Positions 34,127 through 43,315 are shown, counted from the stretch's first letter. The stretch: 64,000 nucleotides of DNA from Chryseobacterium balustinum (GCF_900168205.1 NZ_FUZE01000016.1:38520-102519); one strand, 5' to 3'. The notes: generated by a model from the sequence alone, not told the origin. Made by a program: numbers and translations.

Positions 34127-35347
34127 TCAATTTTTAACCAAATGTTCTGGAATTTCTTTGCCTCTGGATGTAGCCCTTCTGAACAACAAAATACTGATTA
34201 GCAGTAGAGAGACTATTAAGAGATTGACCAAGGATAAAGTCTGAATATTTTTGATGTCAAATATATTAATCAAACCATATCCAACTAATGAACTTACTAT
34301 ATAAACACCTCCACCAGTCAGTCCGCTGGCAATTCCTGCGTTGGTTGTAAATCTCTGTAAACTGTAAGCGTAAGCATTGTTGAAAATAAATCCGGAAAGT
34401 AAATGAATCGATAAAGTAAATGCTAAAAGGAAAATTAAACTGTCATACTTTGAGGTAATGATGAGCATCAAAACTGCTATTATGATTTGAATAAAAACAG
34501 CCGTACTAATTTTTAGGAATAATCCTTTTTTAATTAATAATTTAGAAATAATCCCTCCACTCATCAACGCAATTCCAGAGGCTAAAGAACTGTAGCCCGT
34601 CACTACCGGCGTATAGCCATACACTTTTTCGATAATAAAAGGACTTGCCATTCCATAAATCACTAAAAGTGAATAGCTGAGCCCTATAATCATTAAAGCC
34701 AATATAAAATCCGGTGTTCCCAACATCTTTTTATAAACTGCAGAAATTTCTTTTCTCTTGAATTGCTGGAAGTTTTTTAAAGACTCTCCTGTGAATCTCA
34801 GCTCAAAAATCAAAACCGTCACCGTGAGAATACCTAAAAGATAAAAATTGGATTGCCACCCCAAATGCACCTGCAGATAACCGCCGATAAACGGAGCGAC
34901 AATAGGAGCTGTAGCCCAGACGATGGAAAATAGACTGGTGTAATGTTTCAGCTTTTCGCCTTTATACATATCGACAAAGAAGGCTCTTTTCCCGACAATT
35001 ATCAACGAAACCGTGATTCCCTGGATAATTCTCATCGCATAAATAACGTAGATATCTGGTACCGCAGCAATCGTAAAACTCGCCAATGAAAAAATAATGA
35101 GGGCAAAAATATTAATACTGTATCTTCCAAAACTGTCCAGAATACTTCCTATAAAAAGCTGACTGAAACCGGAACTGACCATAAAAAGCAGTAAAGAAAG
35201 TTGCACCTGCTGCATCGATACATTCAAATCTTTCGACATTGCCGGCAATGATGGAATGTAAATATCTGTCGTCAAACCTCCTAAAGGAATCAGTATAAAT
35301 GCCAGCAAAGTGCTGATGTGAAGATATTTTAAGTTTTGTGTTTTCAT
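34127..35347 (-). CDS. Bcr/CflA-family multidrug efflux MFS transporter
   Basis: The 406-residue protein has 12 predicted helices and the family opening LGGLTTDIYIPSLPAMSKDLNVS. QLFIGSILDSFGRYS is the motif A loop. It is an inner-membrane proton-coupled exporter. Its start lies 20 bases beyond the stop of the alpha/beta hydrolase gene, so both are co-transcribed, probably with the SDR further upstream. Confidence 0.9.
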   Translation of the reverse strand: MKTQNLKYLHISTLLAFILIPLGGLTTDIYIPSLPAMSKDLNVSMQQVQLSLLLFMVSSGFSQLFIGSILDSFGRYSINIFALIIFSLASFTIAAVPDIYVIYAMRIIQGITVSLIIVGKRAFFVDMYKGEKLKHYTSLFSIVWATAPIVAPFIGGYLQVHLGWQSNFYLLGILTVTVLIFELRFTGESLKNFQQFKRKEISAVYKKMLGTPDFILALMIIGLSYSLLVIYGMASPFIIEKVYGYTPVVTGYSSLASGIALMSGGIISKLLIKKGLFLKISTAVFIQIIIAVLMLIITSKYDSLIFLLAFTLSIHLLSGFIFNNAYAYSLQRFTTNAGIASGLTGGGVYIVSSLVGYGLINIFDIKNIQTLSLVNLLIVSLLLISILLFRRATSRGKEIPEHLVKN

Positions 35348-35367
35348 AATATTTTTCGATTAATGGG

Positions 35368-36696
35368 TTATAGTTTTCTTTTATAAAAAACATCAATATC
35401 CTTTTTGGCTGGATAATTAGGAATGTCCGAAATATGATCGTTTAAAAAATCGTCAATAACTTTTTTAACCCTTTGATTATTATCATCTAATCCGTTCCAA
35501 AGCAAATGACCAACGCCTTTCACATACTGTACTCTCGTAATGTTAGGATTAATAGCCAGCAAATCCATAGGAGCATTTCTTTCGATGTAAGAGCTTTCGC
35601 CGATTAATAACATAGAAGGAACATTGTACTTCTGATAATTTTCAGCTAACACTTTTTTTGAAGCGTAAAAATTAACTTCTGACTTAATGATTTGGTTAAC
35701 AGAAAAATTGATGACTCCGATATCTGCTTTGGGCATCCTGGCACTATCAATTTTAGGATAAGCCTCTGCAAATAAGCTCTGAATTAAATCTGGATGATCT
35801 TTAAGATAATTCACAATTTCATTTTGAGAGGCAAAATTTCCTTTTGGATTAATTAATAAGGAAATCATTACACGAACGGGTAATGAGACATCACTCACTG
35901 CAACAGGTTTTGAATTTGAAAAAATTCTTTGGTCATCAGGAATATCGCTTTGAAGTGTAACTCCAGGTTCGGCATATATTGCCTTAAAAATTCTTTTGCT
36001 GATCTTTTTATCAGATACTACATGAGCCAATAAAGAACCTCCATAAGATTGTCCGATGACGATATATTTTTTCGCGTTTATTACTTCTGTAATGGCCTCA
36101 AAATCTTTTATATTTCGTTGATGGGAATACTGTTCTTTTGGTAAAAACTCACTTCTACCCGCGCCTGCCTGATCATATAAGTAGACATCATAACCTTCTT
36201 TAGTAAACTCGGAAAAGAAATTGATTTCCATTTGCCGTGTGTAAGCACCCGGACCACCGTGTAAAAAGATGATTGGTGTTTCTTTTTTAGGAACGTTTGC
36301 AGAAGCTGAAAGTTTATAATAGGCAATCCTACTTCCTGTTTTTAAATTCCAAAATTGTGTAGGAACATTTGCGAAGTCTTTTTCTTTCTGAACAACATCA
36401 GAAGATCCTACAGGAATTAATGTATAGATTACAAATATTAAAAAAATCAGAAGTGAGAAAATCCAGCCAAGTTTTTTTACAGTTGACTTTAACCAATTGA
36501 TTTTCCTTAATGTAACATAAAAAATTATGACCACTGCAATACTTAAAACCGCTGCGAGCTTACCTTGACCAAAGCCATTGGTGAAATAGATGCACACTCC
36601 ATATAACAATAAAAATACAGTCAATAGAAAGATGGTTTGTAATAAAAATAAGATACTACCGGCAATTATTTTTTTTGGTGATTGATTTATTTTCAT
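35368..36696 (-). CDS. Membrane-anchored alpha/beta hydrolase (prolyl-aminopeptidase-like)
   Basis: The ATG at 36696 gives 442 residues. About three to four hydrophobic helices occupy residues 8-105. A hydrolase domain follows with HGGPGAY (oxyanion hole), YDQAGAGRS, nucleophile GQSYGG and a late His in KGVGHLLWNG. HGGPG-type enzymes are aminopeptidases, epoxide hydrolases or esterases; the catalytic domain should face the membrane surface. It lies between SDR pair 3 and the Bcr/CflA gene on one strand. Confidence 0.84.
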   Translation of the reverse strand: MKINQSPKKIIAGSILFLLQTIFLLTVFLLLYGVCIYFTNGFGQGKLAAVLSIAVVIIFYVTLRKINWLKSTVKKLGWIFSLLIFLIFVIYTLIPVGSSDVVQKEKDFANVPTQFWNLKTGSRIAYYKLSASANVPKKETPIIFLHGGPGAYTRQMEINFFSEFTKEGYDVYLYDQAGAGRSEFLPKEQYSHQRNIKDFEAITEVINAKKYIVIGQSYGGSLLAHVVSDKKISKRIFKAIYAEPGVTLQSDIPDDQRIFSNSKPVAVSDVSLPVRVMISLLINPKGNFASQNEIVNYLKDHPDLIQSLFAEAYPKIDSARMPKADIGVINFSVNQIIKSEVNFYASKKVLAENYQKYNVPSMLLIGESSYIERNAPMDLLAINPNITRVQYVKGVGHLLWNGLDDNNQRVKKVIDDFLNDHISDIPNYPAKKDIDVFYKRKL

Positions 36697-36814
36697 TTGG
36701 ATTTTTTTAAATTTTGGATTGAATATAAAGAGCAAAATTTCATCAAAATCACTTCTTTACATTGAAATTGATTTTGATGAAATTTTCAGTTTCTTATATC
36801 ATTGTTTGATATGT

Positions 36815-37636
36815 TTATCCGTGTGCTGCCTCAGAAACCTCTTTCCAGTCTGTCCAGGTCTGGATTTTTTCTGCGTAGACACGTTCCGTTTTTGGCAATC
36901 CTAATTTTCCTAAAAATAAACGCAATGGAGGATTATCGCTGTCGATTAATTTAAGAATTGCTGGAACGGTCGCTTCCGGTTTTCCGTAATCTTCAGGTAA
37001 AAGACCTTCCATTTCTCCTAAAGTTGATTTTAAAGCATCATAAGCAGGAATTGCATCGCCATAAACTGCAGATGTCCCGCCAAAATCTGTTGTATAACCA
37101 TTCGGCTCAATCATCGTAACATTTATTCCAAAATCTTTCACTTCACTTGCCAAAGCTTCGCTGAAACCTTCTACAGCAAATTTAGTTGCGTTGTAAATCC
37201 CTAACGTCGGTAAACTCCAAACTCCGAGAACACTTGAAAGCTGAATAACGTGCCCACTACCCTGTTCTCTGAAAATTGGCAAAGCTGCTTGAGTTACCCA
37301 AAGTGTTCCAAAAACATTGGCTTCGAAAACGTCTTTTGTGACTTTCTCCCCAACTTCTTCAACCGCTCCGAAAACGCCGTAACCTGCATTATTAATGACC
37401 ACATCTAAACCTCCGAAATGGTCTTTTGCTTTTTGCACGGTTTCATAAACTGATTTTCTGTCTGTAATATCTAAAGAAAGAGGTAAAAATTGGTCGCCAT
37501 ATTGTTCAGCCAGATCTCTAAAAGCATCTGCGTTTCTAGATGTTGCAGCTACTTTGTCTCCCCTTTTAAGAAAAGCTTCTGTCCAAAGTTTTCCGAATCC
37601 TCTTGATGCTCCTGTGATAAAAATTGTTTTTTGCAT
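36815..37636 (-). CDS. Short-chain dehydrogenase/reductase (SDR pair 3)
   Basis: The 273-residue classical SDR has TGASRGFG (8-15), NNAG (82-85), Ser at about 134 and YNATK (Tyr148, Lys152). It is strongly similar to the 27321 product throughout, including the end (NWKEVSISAHGH against DWKEVSEAAHG). It heads a minus-strand series SDR, hydrolase, MFS, starting from the site D promoter, and is divergent from AraC pair 3. Confidence 0.92.
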   Translation of the reverse strand: MQKTIFITGASRGFGKLWTEAFLKRGDKVAATSRNADAFRDLAEQYGDQFLPLSLDITDRKSVYETVQKAKDHFGGLDVVINNAGYGVFGAVEEVGEKVTKDVFEANVFGTLWVTQAALPIFREQGSGHVIQLSSVLGVWSLPTLGIYNATKFAVEGFSEALASEVKDFGINVTMIEPNGYTTDFGGTSAVYGDAIPAYDALKSTLGEMEGLLPEDYGKPEATVPAILKLIDSDNPPLRLFLGKLGLPKTERVYAEKIQTWTDWKEVSEAAHG

Positions 37637-37678
37637 TTTGTTAAAATTTTAATTGTTAATTGTTTAATTTTGATAGGA

Positions 37679-37737
37679 CAAAGTTATCTCAACCTAATGC
37701 TGATGGTCTAACCCAAATCAGCGGAAGAATAGCACAG
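37679..37737 (-). promoter_or_regulatory. Promoter with shared AraC-type element, site D
   Basis: TCAGCGGAAGAATAGCACAG (37718-37737) is 31 bases from TAACTTTG (minus strand, 37686-37679). It sits in the divergent region between SDR pair 3 and its AraC gene. Site C matches it over the following bases as well (AAATAC). Confidence 0.7.
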
Positions 37738-37812
37738 AAATACGAAACCATTTTTTATGCTGCCTGGAATAATTAAGATTTAAAACTATTAACCTTTGAT
37801 TTAAAACTGACT

Positions 37813-38721
37813 ATGGAAAAAATCAACCATTACAAAAGCATTACCGAGCTCCACAAGAAGAGCGGTTTTGAAACTCCAAAACATCCTTTATTAAGTTTGA
37901 TGACCTGCAAAGAATTGATGACTTACTCCGTAGGAGAAGACAAGTTTACCGGAGATTTTTATATGGTGGCTTTAAAAAAGATCAGGTCTGGTTATGTTCT
38001 CTATGGCAAAACGAAATATGACCACAGCAATGGTTCTACGGTTTTTATGAAGCCAAGACAAATTATTGAAGTGAGCAATGTTCAGTTTGCAGAAAAGGGT
38101 TTTGTGATGTTTTTTCACGAAGATTATCTTGCGGGACATCCGCTTTTTGAGCAAATCAAAAAATATGGATATTTCGAATATGAGATTAATGAAGCTTTAC
38201 ATCTTTCACCGGCTGAGGAATTGATAATGTGGGAACTGTACGATAAAATTAGAAAAGAATACGATGAAAATTCGGATGAATTCAGTCGTGAAATTATTCT
38301 TTCTCACATTGATTCCATTCTTAAATATTCTGACCGATTCTACAAAAGACAATTTATCGACAGAAGTTTGAATGTTTCCGGAACAATGGTAAAAAAGTTC
38401 CAAAAAATAGTGGATGCTTATTTTGAAAAAGATTTGCATTTAAGAGAAGGTTTACCCACTGTAAATTATATGGCCGGAAAACTTTCTGTATCAACCCGAT
38501 ATCTAAGTGATGTTTTAAGACAGGAAACCGGTAAAACGGCTCTTGAACATATTCATATTTATCTCATTAAGGAAGCGAAAAATCTATTATTAAGTTCAGA
38601 AAACAATGTTGCTGGAATTGCCTATGATTTGGGATTTGAAAGTCCTTCTTATTTTACGAGACTATTTAAGAAGATTGTGGGGGTAACGCCTATACAGTTT
38701 CGAGATAAAGTTAATATCTAA
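37813..38721 (+). CDS. AraC-family regulator paired with an SDR (pair 3)
   Basis: The 302-residue regulator is close to the 26345 product: sensor half GDFYMVALKKIRSGYVLYGKTKYDHSNGSTVF and HTH_18 LSDVLRQETGKTALEHIHIYL, IAYDLGFESPSYFTRLFKK (motif regions). It is divergent from SDR pair 3 with site D between them, the arrangement expected of a local regulator. Its three paralogues probably recognise related elements at sites A-D. Confidence 0.88.
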   Translation: MEKINHYKSITELHKKSGFETPKHPLLSLMTCKELMTYSVGEDKFTGDFYMVALKKIRSGYVLYGKTKYDHSNGSTVFMKPRQIIEVSNVQFAEKGFVMFFHEDYLAGHPLFEQIKKYGYFEYEINEALHLSPAEELIMWELYDKIRKEYDENSDEFSREIILSHIDSILKYSDRFYKRQFIDRSLNVSGTMVKKFQKIVDAYFEKDLHLREGLPTVNYMAGKLSVSTRYLSDVLRQETGKTALEHIHIYLIKEAKNLLLSSENNVAGIAYDLGFESPSYFTRLFKKIVGVTPIQFRDKVNI

Positions 38722-38920
38722 TTCTTTTTGGCTGTGATATTACATATATGACAAAATACGATATAACTAAAAGCTGTAGCGAGAGCGCAATGTAAGCTGA
38801 TCTATTTTATAGTATGTCCATTTATCATTATTTTATTTTTATCATATCTTTAAAAATGAGTTCATTGTAAGTTGTTGATAACCTGTAATATACTATTAAT
38901 ATCCTCTGATAAATAGTTTA

Positions 38921-38940
38921 AATAGAGTCCTGTCAAGTTC
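38921..38940. repeat. 20-base direct repeat, left copy
   Basis: AATAGAGTCCTGTCAAGTTC is identical at 41092-41111. About 25 bases to its left are also similar (roughly 18 of 25). The two copies bracket the TetR gene and the broken MFS gene. Confidence 0.7.
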
Positions 38941-39013
38941 ACAAACATCTAAATGGCTCCAATTTAATCTAAATTGGAGCCATTTTTTTTTGTTTTTGAT
39001 TCCGGAATAAGCC
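38936..39013. repeat. Dispersed repeat with hairpin, copy 2
   Basis: It matches 20153-20230 from CACAAACATC to GGAATAAGCC, with a few substitutions. Some of these are compensatory in the stem (C and G here replace T and a bulge there). Confidence 0.65.
38951..38993 (+). terminator. Terminator within repeat copy 2
   Basis: AAATGGCTCCAATTTA (38951-38966) pairs perfectly over 16 bp with 38970-38985 (loop ATC), then a T-run follows. Confidence 0.75.
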
Positions 39014-39085
39014 AGATTAGCATTTTTTATTGCTTTAATAAATTTAGGTTCGAAACACAAAAAAATAATTTTTAGTAAATGACAC

Positions 39086-40252
39086 CTATTTCTCACTTAA
39101 ATCTCTATCAAGCCAGGCTCTCCAAAAAATAAAAATAAGCGCCAGTAGACCAAATCCAACACCCACCCAAGGTGTAGCGGATATTCCATACTGACTAATA
39201 AACCAACCTCCGGTAGCAGTACCTAATGAAACTCCTAGATTTCCAAATGATGTCTGCAAACTATTAGCAAATTCCTTTGCATCTGACGCTGCCGATACCA
39301 TATGCCCGACACCTATCAGGAAACAAGGTCCGTACATAATTCCCCAAAATCCGACCACGACTGCTATGCTGAGCATTGAGCCATCTGTATATTGAAATGC
39401 AAATGGAAGAAGAAACGTACCAGCAAGGAAAAACAAAGTGGTCCAGATCATATACTTCCCTAATAAGCGACCTGCCAAAAAGTTTGAGATCACACCCATT
39501 ACACCAAATAATAAAAGCATATAACTGATTTCCTGTGTACTTAATCCTTTATCTCTCGACAAATAATCTGCAAAATAACTGTATGAGCAGAACCATGCAG
39601 TGATTAGCAGTAGATTTACTGCCGTTCCAGCAATGAACTTTGGTCTTGTCAAAATACCCACTTGGCTTTTAAAAGACCTCACTTCTTGGTCAGGCATCGA
39701 AGGCAAATATTTATAAATGCTGATCAGTGTTATCAAGATCAATAATCCTTGAATAACGTAACTCCACTGCCAGGAATAAATACTTGCTATAAATGTGGTG
39801 AAAGGGATCAAAGTTACCTGAGCAAGTGCAATTCCACCGATAATAATACTGGTCAATCTCATCTGCATTTGAGGAGAAGCATCTTTGGTCGCAGCTGCAA
39901 TGACCATTGAAAAGAAAGCCGGATGCAGAAGTGTTGGCAATATTCTAAGTATCATCAGCAACCAGAAGGGTGGGCTGAAACTTGAGAAGAAATTTGAGAT
40001 CAAGAACAATCCAAGAGCATACATCATAATTTTCTTCTTGTCAAATTTTGAAAGATACAAGACCATAAATGGCCCTGTAAGCGCAATCGTTAATGCGAAT
40101 GCACTTAATAATTAGCCTGCCGTTGCTATATTTATTTTGTAATAGTCAGCAATCTGAGGCAAGATGCCGATGACACCAAATTCTGTACTGATGATTCCGA
40201 TAACGCCGAGACATCCCATATACGCTATCTTTTTGTTGAGACTTAAATCCAT
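39086..40252 (-). pseudogene. MFS transporter with an in-frame stop at codon 47
   Basis: From the ATG at 40252 the frame reads MDLSLNKKIAYMGCLG and IISTEFGVIGILPQ, then hits TAA at 40112-40114. Beyond it, LLSAFALTIALTGPFMVLYL and the rest continue in the same frame to 39086, giving a 388-codon MFS protein. The alignable stretch of the 17001 paralogue has Leu at this point, so a TTA-to-TAA change explains the lesion. Its promoter region holds a TetR-type palindrome three bases upstream of the ATG. Without read-through the pump is not made in full. Confidence 0.82.
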
Positions 40253-40255
40253 ATT

Positions 40256-40269
40256 AAACTGAACGGTTT
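40256..40269. promoter_or_regulatory. TetR-type operator at the MFS gene
   Basis: AAACTG-AA-CGGTTT is an imperfect palindrome overlapping the likely ribosome binding site. It matches the operator in front of tetR at 40928. Confidence 0.65.
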
Positions 40270-40324
40270 AAAAAAGGTTAAAAAAATATTGTTTGTTATC
40301 ATTTACTTGAAAATACTATTATAA

Positions 40325-40906
40325 TTAGGCTTTGATCATTTGGATCAAGGTTTCAATCATATCGTAGATGGTCTTGCGGTTTTTGTTCAAAGCATAATTT
40401 TTGAAAAGTGCGCTGGAAGAACCGGAAAGAAAAGCAGCCGTAAATTTTGGATCGAGATCACCTTTTATACGACTTTGCTCTTGCCCTTTCTCTATAATTT
40501 CAAAATAGATCTTTTCAATCTTTTTTTCATTGCCAGCCAACAACATTCTGACATCTTCATCAGTCAAAGCTACTTCAAAGGCTATTTTAACAGCCAGACA
40601 TGTTCTTTCCTCGCTTATGCTCTGGTCAATTGCTAACCGTAATGTCTTTCTTAATGTTTCAATGGCATCGGATTGCGAATCATTTAAGACACTTTCATAT
40701 TCTGAAACCTTAGACTTCATATACTTGGTCAGGCATTTAATGAGCAGCGCTTTCTTATCACCATAAGTTGGATAAATACTGCTTCGGTTGATTCCCATAC
40801 TAGTCTCAAGGTCAGTAATAGAAGTTGAATGAAATCCCTGCTTCCAGAAAAGTTCTAGTGCGATGTCCAATTTCTGCTCGTAATCAAATTCCTTATTTCG
40901 TCCCAT
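40325..40906 (-). CDS. TetR/AcrR-family repressor
   Basis: The 193-residue protein has the N-terminal TetR helix-turn-helix (DIALELFWKQGFHSTSITDLETSMGINRSSIYPTYGDKKALL region) and a helical ligand domain. It precedes the MFS gene by 72 bases on the same strand. Palindromes AAACTG-N2-CGGTTT lie both before its own gene and before the MFS gene, which indicates autoregulation and control of the pump. Confidence 0.9.
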   Translation of the reverse strand: MGRNKEFDYEQKLDIALELFWKQGFHSTSITDLETSMGINRSSIYPTYGDKKALLIKCLTKYMKSKVSEYESVLNDSQSDAIETLRKTLRLAIDQSISEERTCLAVKIAFEVALTDEDVRMLLAGNEKKIEKIYFEIIEKGQEQSRIKGDLDPKFTAAFLSGSSSALFKNYALNKNRKTIYDMIETLIQMIKA

Positions 40907-40927
40907 GATTCAGCAAAGGTAAATAAT

Positions 40928-40941
40928 AAACTGTTCGGTTT
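40928..40941. promoter_or_regulatory. TetR-type operator upstream of tetR
   Basis: AAACTG-TT-CGGTTT carries the same half-sites as the operator at 40256 and lies about 20 bases upstream of the tetR start. Confidence 0.65.
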
Positions 40942-41411
40942 AAAATAAATATTTAATTATTTTTAGATTGTATAAGCCTACAAAAGAACAATGTTTAACA
41001 ATATCTCAAGTTTAAATCATATTAAATAGTATAATTTATATACTACTTAACACCTTCAAAATATTATCTATATCTGCTAATAGATGATTTGAATAGAGTC
41101 CTGTCAAGTTCCCAAGACAGGATTACACACTTTTTTGAAATCCAAAATTCTTGATCAATAATTAATTAAATTTTTCGCTATCACTTTGGATATGGTACAT
41201 AACCGATAAATTTAACTTATTAACCTTTTCTAAAAAGACTAAGCAGCTTTATTATAACCTGCAATTATGTAATTTATCTCTATCAAAAAGACACTCTAAG
41301 ACAAACAATACTGAGAACTGGTATACTTTCATATTGTATAACGTAGCACTATAATTTAATCTATAGTTTGAGATTATCTCATACATAATAAATTAAATAT
41401 GATGAGTGCTT
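40942..41411. other. Intergenic stretch upstream of the recombinase module
   Basis: No gene was recognised. It contains the right copy of the 20-base repeat (41092) and a hairpin formed by TCCTGTC (41099-41105) and GACAGGA (41115-41121), plus a small ACTATA/TATAGT inverted repeat at about 41348-41367. Confidence 0.45.
41092..41111. repeat. 20-base direct repeat, right copy
   Basis: Identical to 38921-38940. Here it continues into CCAAGACAGGA, which forms an inverted repeat with its own TCCTGTC, whereas the left copy continues into the dispersed repeat. Confidence 0.7.
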
Positions 41412-41630
41412 ATGAAAAAGATTTCTTCACAAAAAAAGATTCAGAAAAAAAGATCGGAGGATAGAAACATAGACTTTTCGCAGAATACCTTAAAAAAAGT
41501 TTCTTTCGAAAGATCTAAAAAGATTCTTACGGAATCTGGGTTAAATCCAACAGATGATGAAGTTAAGAGTATAATGGATTTTGCACATCAGTTGGCAAAT
41601 CTAATAATCAAGAACTATATTTTAAAATAA
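41412..41630 (+). CDS. Small basic protein upstream of the recombinase
   Basis: A 72-residue protein with a highly basic N-terminus and a helical C-terminus (ILTESGLNPTDDEVKSIMDFAHQLANLI). The ATG at 41412 is preferred to GTG 41406. Small proteins of this pattern often precede recombinases in Bacteroidota mobile elements, and here it lies 50 bases before the recombinase gene. A role in recombination is inferred only from position. Confidence 0.55.
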   Translation: MKKISSQKKIQKKRSEDRNIDFSQNTLKKVSFERSKKILTESGLNPTDDEVKSIMDFAHQLANLIIKNYILK

Positions 41631-41680
41631 TTTCACTACATTAGCCTGATAGCCATAATGTTAACATAAAACCTACCACT

Positions 41681-43315
41681 ATGCTAATAGCAGATTTATA
41701 TATTAGAGTTTCTACAGATGAACAAGCTGACAAAGGCTATTCACAAAGAGATCAGCATGAAAGATTAGAACGCTATTGTAATCAAAATCAAATCGCGATC
41801 GGTCAGGTGATCTTTGAGGACCACTCCGCAAAAAATTTTAATAGACCAGAGTGGACAAAATATATTAATCACATTAAAAAAAGAAGTCTAAAATCAAATT
41901 TAGTTCTATTTACTAAGTGGGATCGCTTTAGCAGAAATGCTGGCGATGCTTATCAGATGATCAAATTGCTACTAGGCAACAACATTTCACCCCAAGCGAT
42001 TGAGCAGCCTCTTGATATGTCTATTCCGGAAAATAAGATGATGCTGGCAATCTATTTGGCAGCTCCGGAAGTTGAGAATGATCGCAGAGCCTTAAATACT
42101 TTTTATGGGATGAGAAGAGCTCAGAAAGAAGGCAGGCTTATGGGAACAGCCTCGTATGGATATGTCAACAAGTGTACAGAGGATGGTAGAAAATATGTCG
42201 GTCTAAAAGAGCCAGAAGCTTCAAATATGCTCTGGGCATTTAATGAGATAGCTAAAGGCAAATATGCCATCAATCAAATCAGGCTGAAGATGAATGCTAT
42301 GGAGGGTGCAAACATCAGTAGTACATCATTTTACAGGGCAATTAAAAATCCTATGTACTGTGGAAAAATTTTTATTAAAGCCTACAAGGATGAAGAAGCC
42401 TGTCTTGTTGAGGCTACCCATGAAAGTTTGATCTCGGAATCACTGTTTAATAAAGTACAGAAAGTAATAAGTGGAAAAACTTGGGAAGAAAGACCGCAAG
42501 GAAAAATAATTGCCCATAACCATTTTCCATTAAGAGGCTTTTTAAAATGTCCAAAATGCGGAGGCCACGTTACCGGTAGCGGATCGAAAGGTAAAAAGAA
42601 TGTCTATTATTATTATCACTGCAAATCCAGATGTGGATACAGATATAGCTCTGACATAGTTAATGATGCATTTATAAAAGAGTTAAAAAAATATGAGTGT
42701 CATAATGGGTTTGGTGAACTTGTTAAAGAAATACTTTTGATCAATTTTAAAAATATTCATCAAGGTCTCGACGATAAGAGAAAAGAAATTTCTTCAAAAA
42801 TTATCAACTTGAATAATCGTCTAAATAGTGCTAGAGAAAAATATCTAGAGGACAAATTGGATTTTGAAGATTATCAATTGATTAAAAATGAAAGTAAAAA
42901 GAAAATAGATGAATTGGAAATTGAGCTACAGAATCAAAAGCTGACCGGTAAAAATAGTGATATCAGAACAAAACTTGATCAAGTGCTAAAAGTATTACCA
43001 AATCTCTCTCAACTCTATGCTACCGGAGATTCGGACACTAAAAAAACGGTAATGTGTTCGATTTTTGCCGAAAAACTCGAATTTCACGAAACAACTTTTC
43101 GAACACCCCAGATCAATTCCGCACTATCGCCTATCTTGTTAATTAACAATGAATTAAAAAGTAAAAAAAAAGTAAAAATCACTCCTAAAAGTGATTTTTC
43201 CCGCCAAGTGACTTCGAAGGGATTCGAACCCCCAACCCTCGGAGCCGAAATCCGATATTCTATCCAGTTGAACTACGAAGCCGATTTTATATCATTGATA
43301 AATGATAATTTATAA
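41681..43315 (+). CDS. Large serine recombinase (integrase)
   Basis: The 544-residue protein has an N-terminal resolvase domain with catalytic Ser11 in LYIRVSTDEQ and Arg in FTKWDRFSRN. A Recombinase domain (about 160-280), a zinc ribbon with CPKCGG and later Cys residues, and a coiled coil (about 360-430) follow. Residues from about 510 on (TSKGFEPPTLGAEI) are the antisense reading of a tRNA-Arg gene. The original stop has therefore been replaced at the junction, the mark of insertion at a tRNA 3' end. Confidence 0.92.
   Translation: MLIADLYIRVSTDEQADKGYSQRDQHERLERYCNQNQIAIGQVIFEDHSAKNFNRPEWTKYINHIKKRSLKSNLVLFTKWDRFSRNAGDAYQMIKLLLGNNISPQAIEQPLDMSIPENKMMLAIYLAAPEVENDRRALNTFYGMRRAQKEGRLMGTASYGYVNKCTEDGRKYVGLKEPEASNMLWAFNEIAKGKYAINQIRLKMNAMEGANISSTSFYRAIKNPMYCGKIFIKAYKDEEACLVEATHESLISESLFNKVQKVISGKTWEERPQGKIIAHNHFPLRGFLKCPKCGGHVTGSGSKGKKNVYYYYHCKSRCGYRYSSDIVNDAFIKELKKYECHNGFGELVKEILLINFKNIHQGLDDKRKEISSKIINLNNRLNSAREKYLEDKLDFEDYQLIKNESKKKIDELEIELQNQKLTGKNSDIRTKLDQVLKVLPNLSQLYATGDSDTKKTVMCSIFAEKLEFHETTFRTPQINSALSPILLINNELKSKKKVKITPKSDFSRQVTSKGFEPPTLGAEIRYSIQLNYEADFISLINDNL
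43209..43282 (-). tRNA. tRNA-Arg (anticodon TCG)
   Basis: The 74-base gene folds as a complete cloverleaf. The acceptor GGCTTCG pairs with CGAAGTC (one G-U). The D arm is GTTC/GAAT, the anticodon stem TCGGA/TCCGA holds loop TTTCGGC, and the T arm has TTCGAAT. The discriminator is A and CCA is not encoded. Its 3' end points toward the serine recombinase, whose reading frame overlaps the whole gene. Confidence 0.93.

Larger units (their letters stand above)
38722..39085. other. Intergenic stretch with repeats and a terminator, no gene
   Basis: It holds the 20-base repeat at 38921, the dispersed repeat copy 2 at 38936 and a terminator hairpin at 38951. No coding frame or RNA gene was recognised in 38722-38920. 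Confidence 0.5.

Noticed and set aside
39040..39060. GGTTCGAA resembling the tRNA T-loop, as a possible left att site
   Set aside because: Only eight bases match and the neighbouring tRNA 3' sequence is absent.
38881..41122. Considered the 20-base repeats as attachment sites of the serine recombinase
   Set aside because: The recombinase gene lies outside the repeats and abuts the tRNA instead, and neither repeat resembles the tRNA 3' end.
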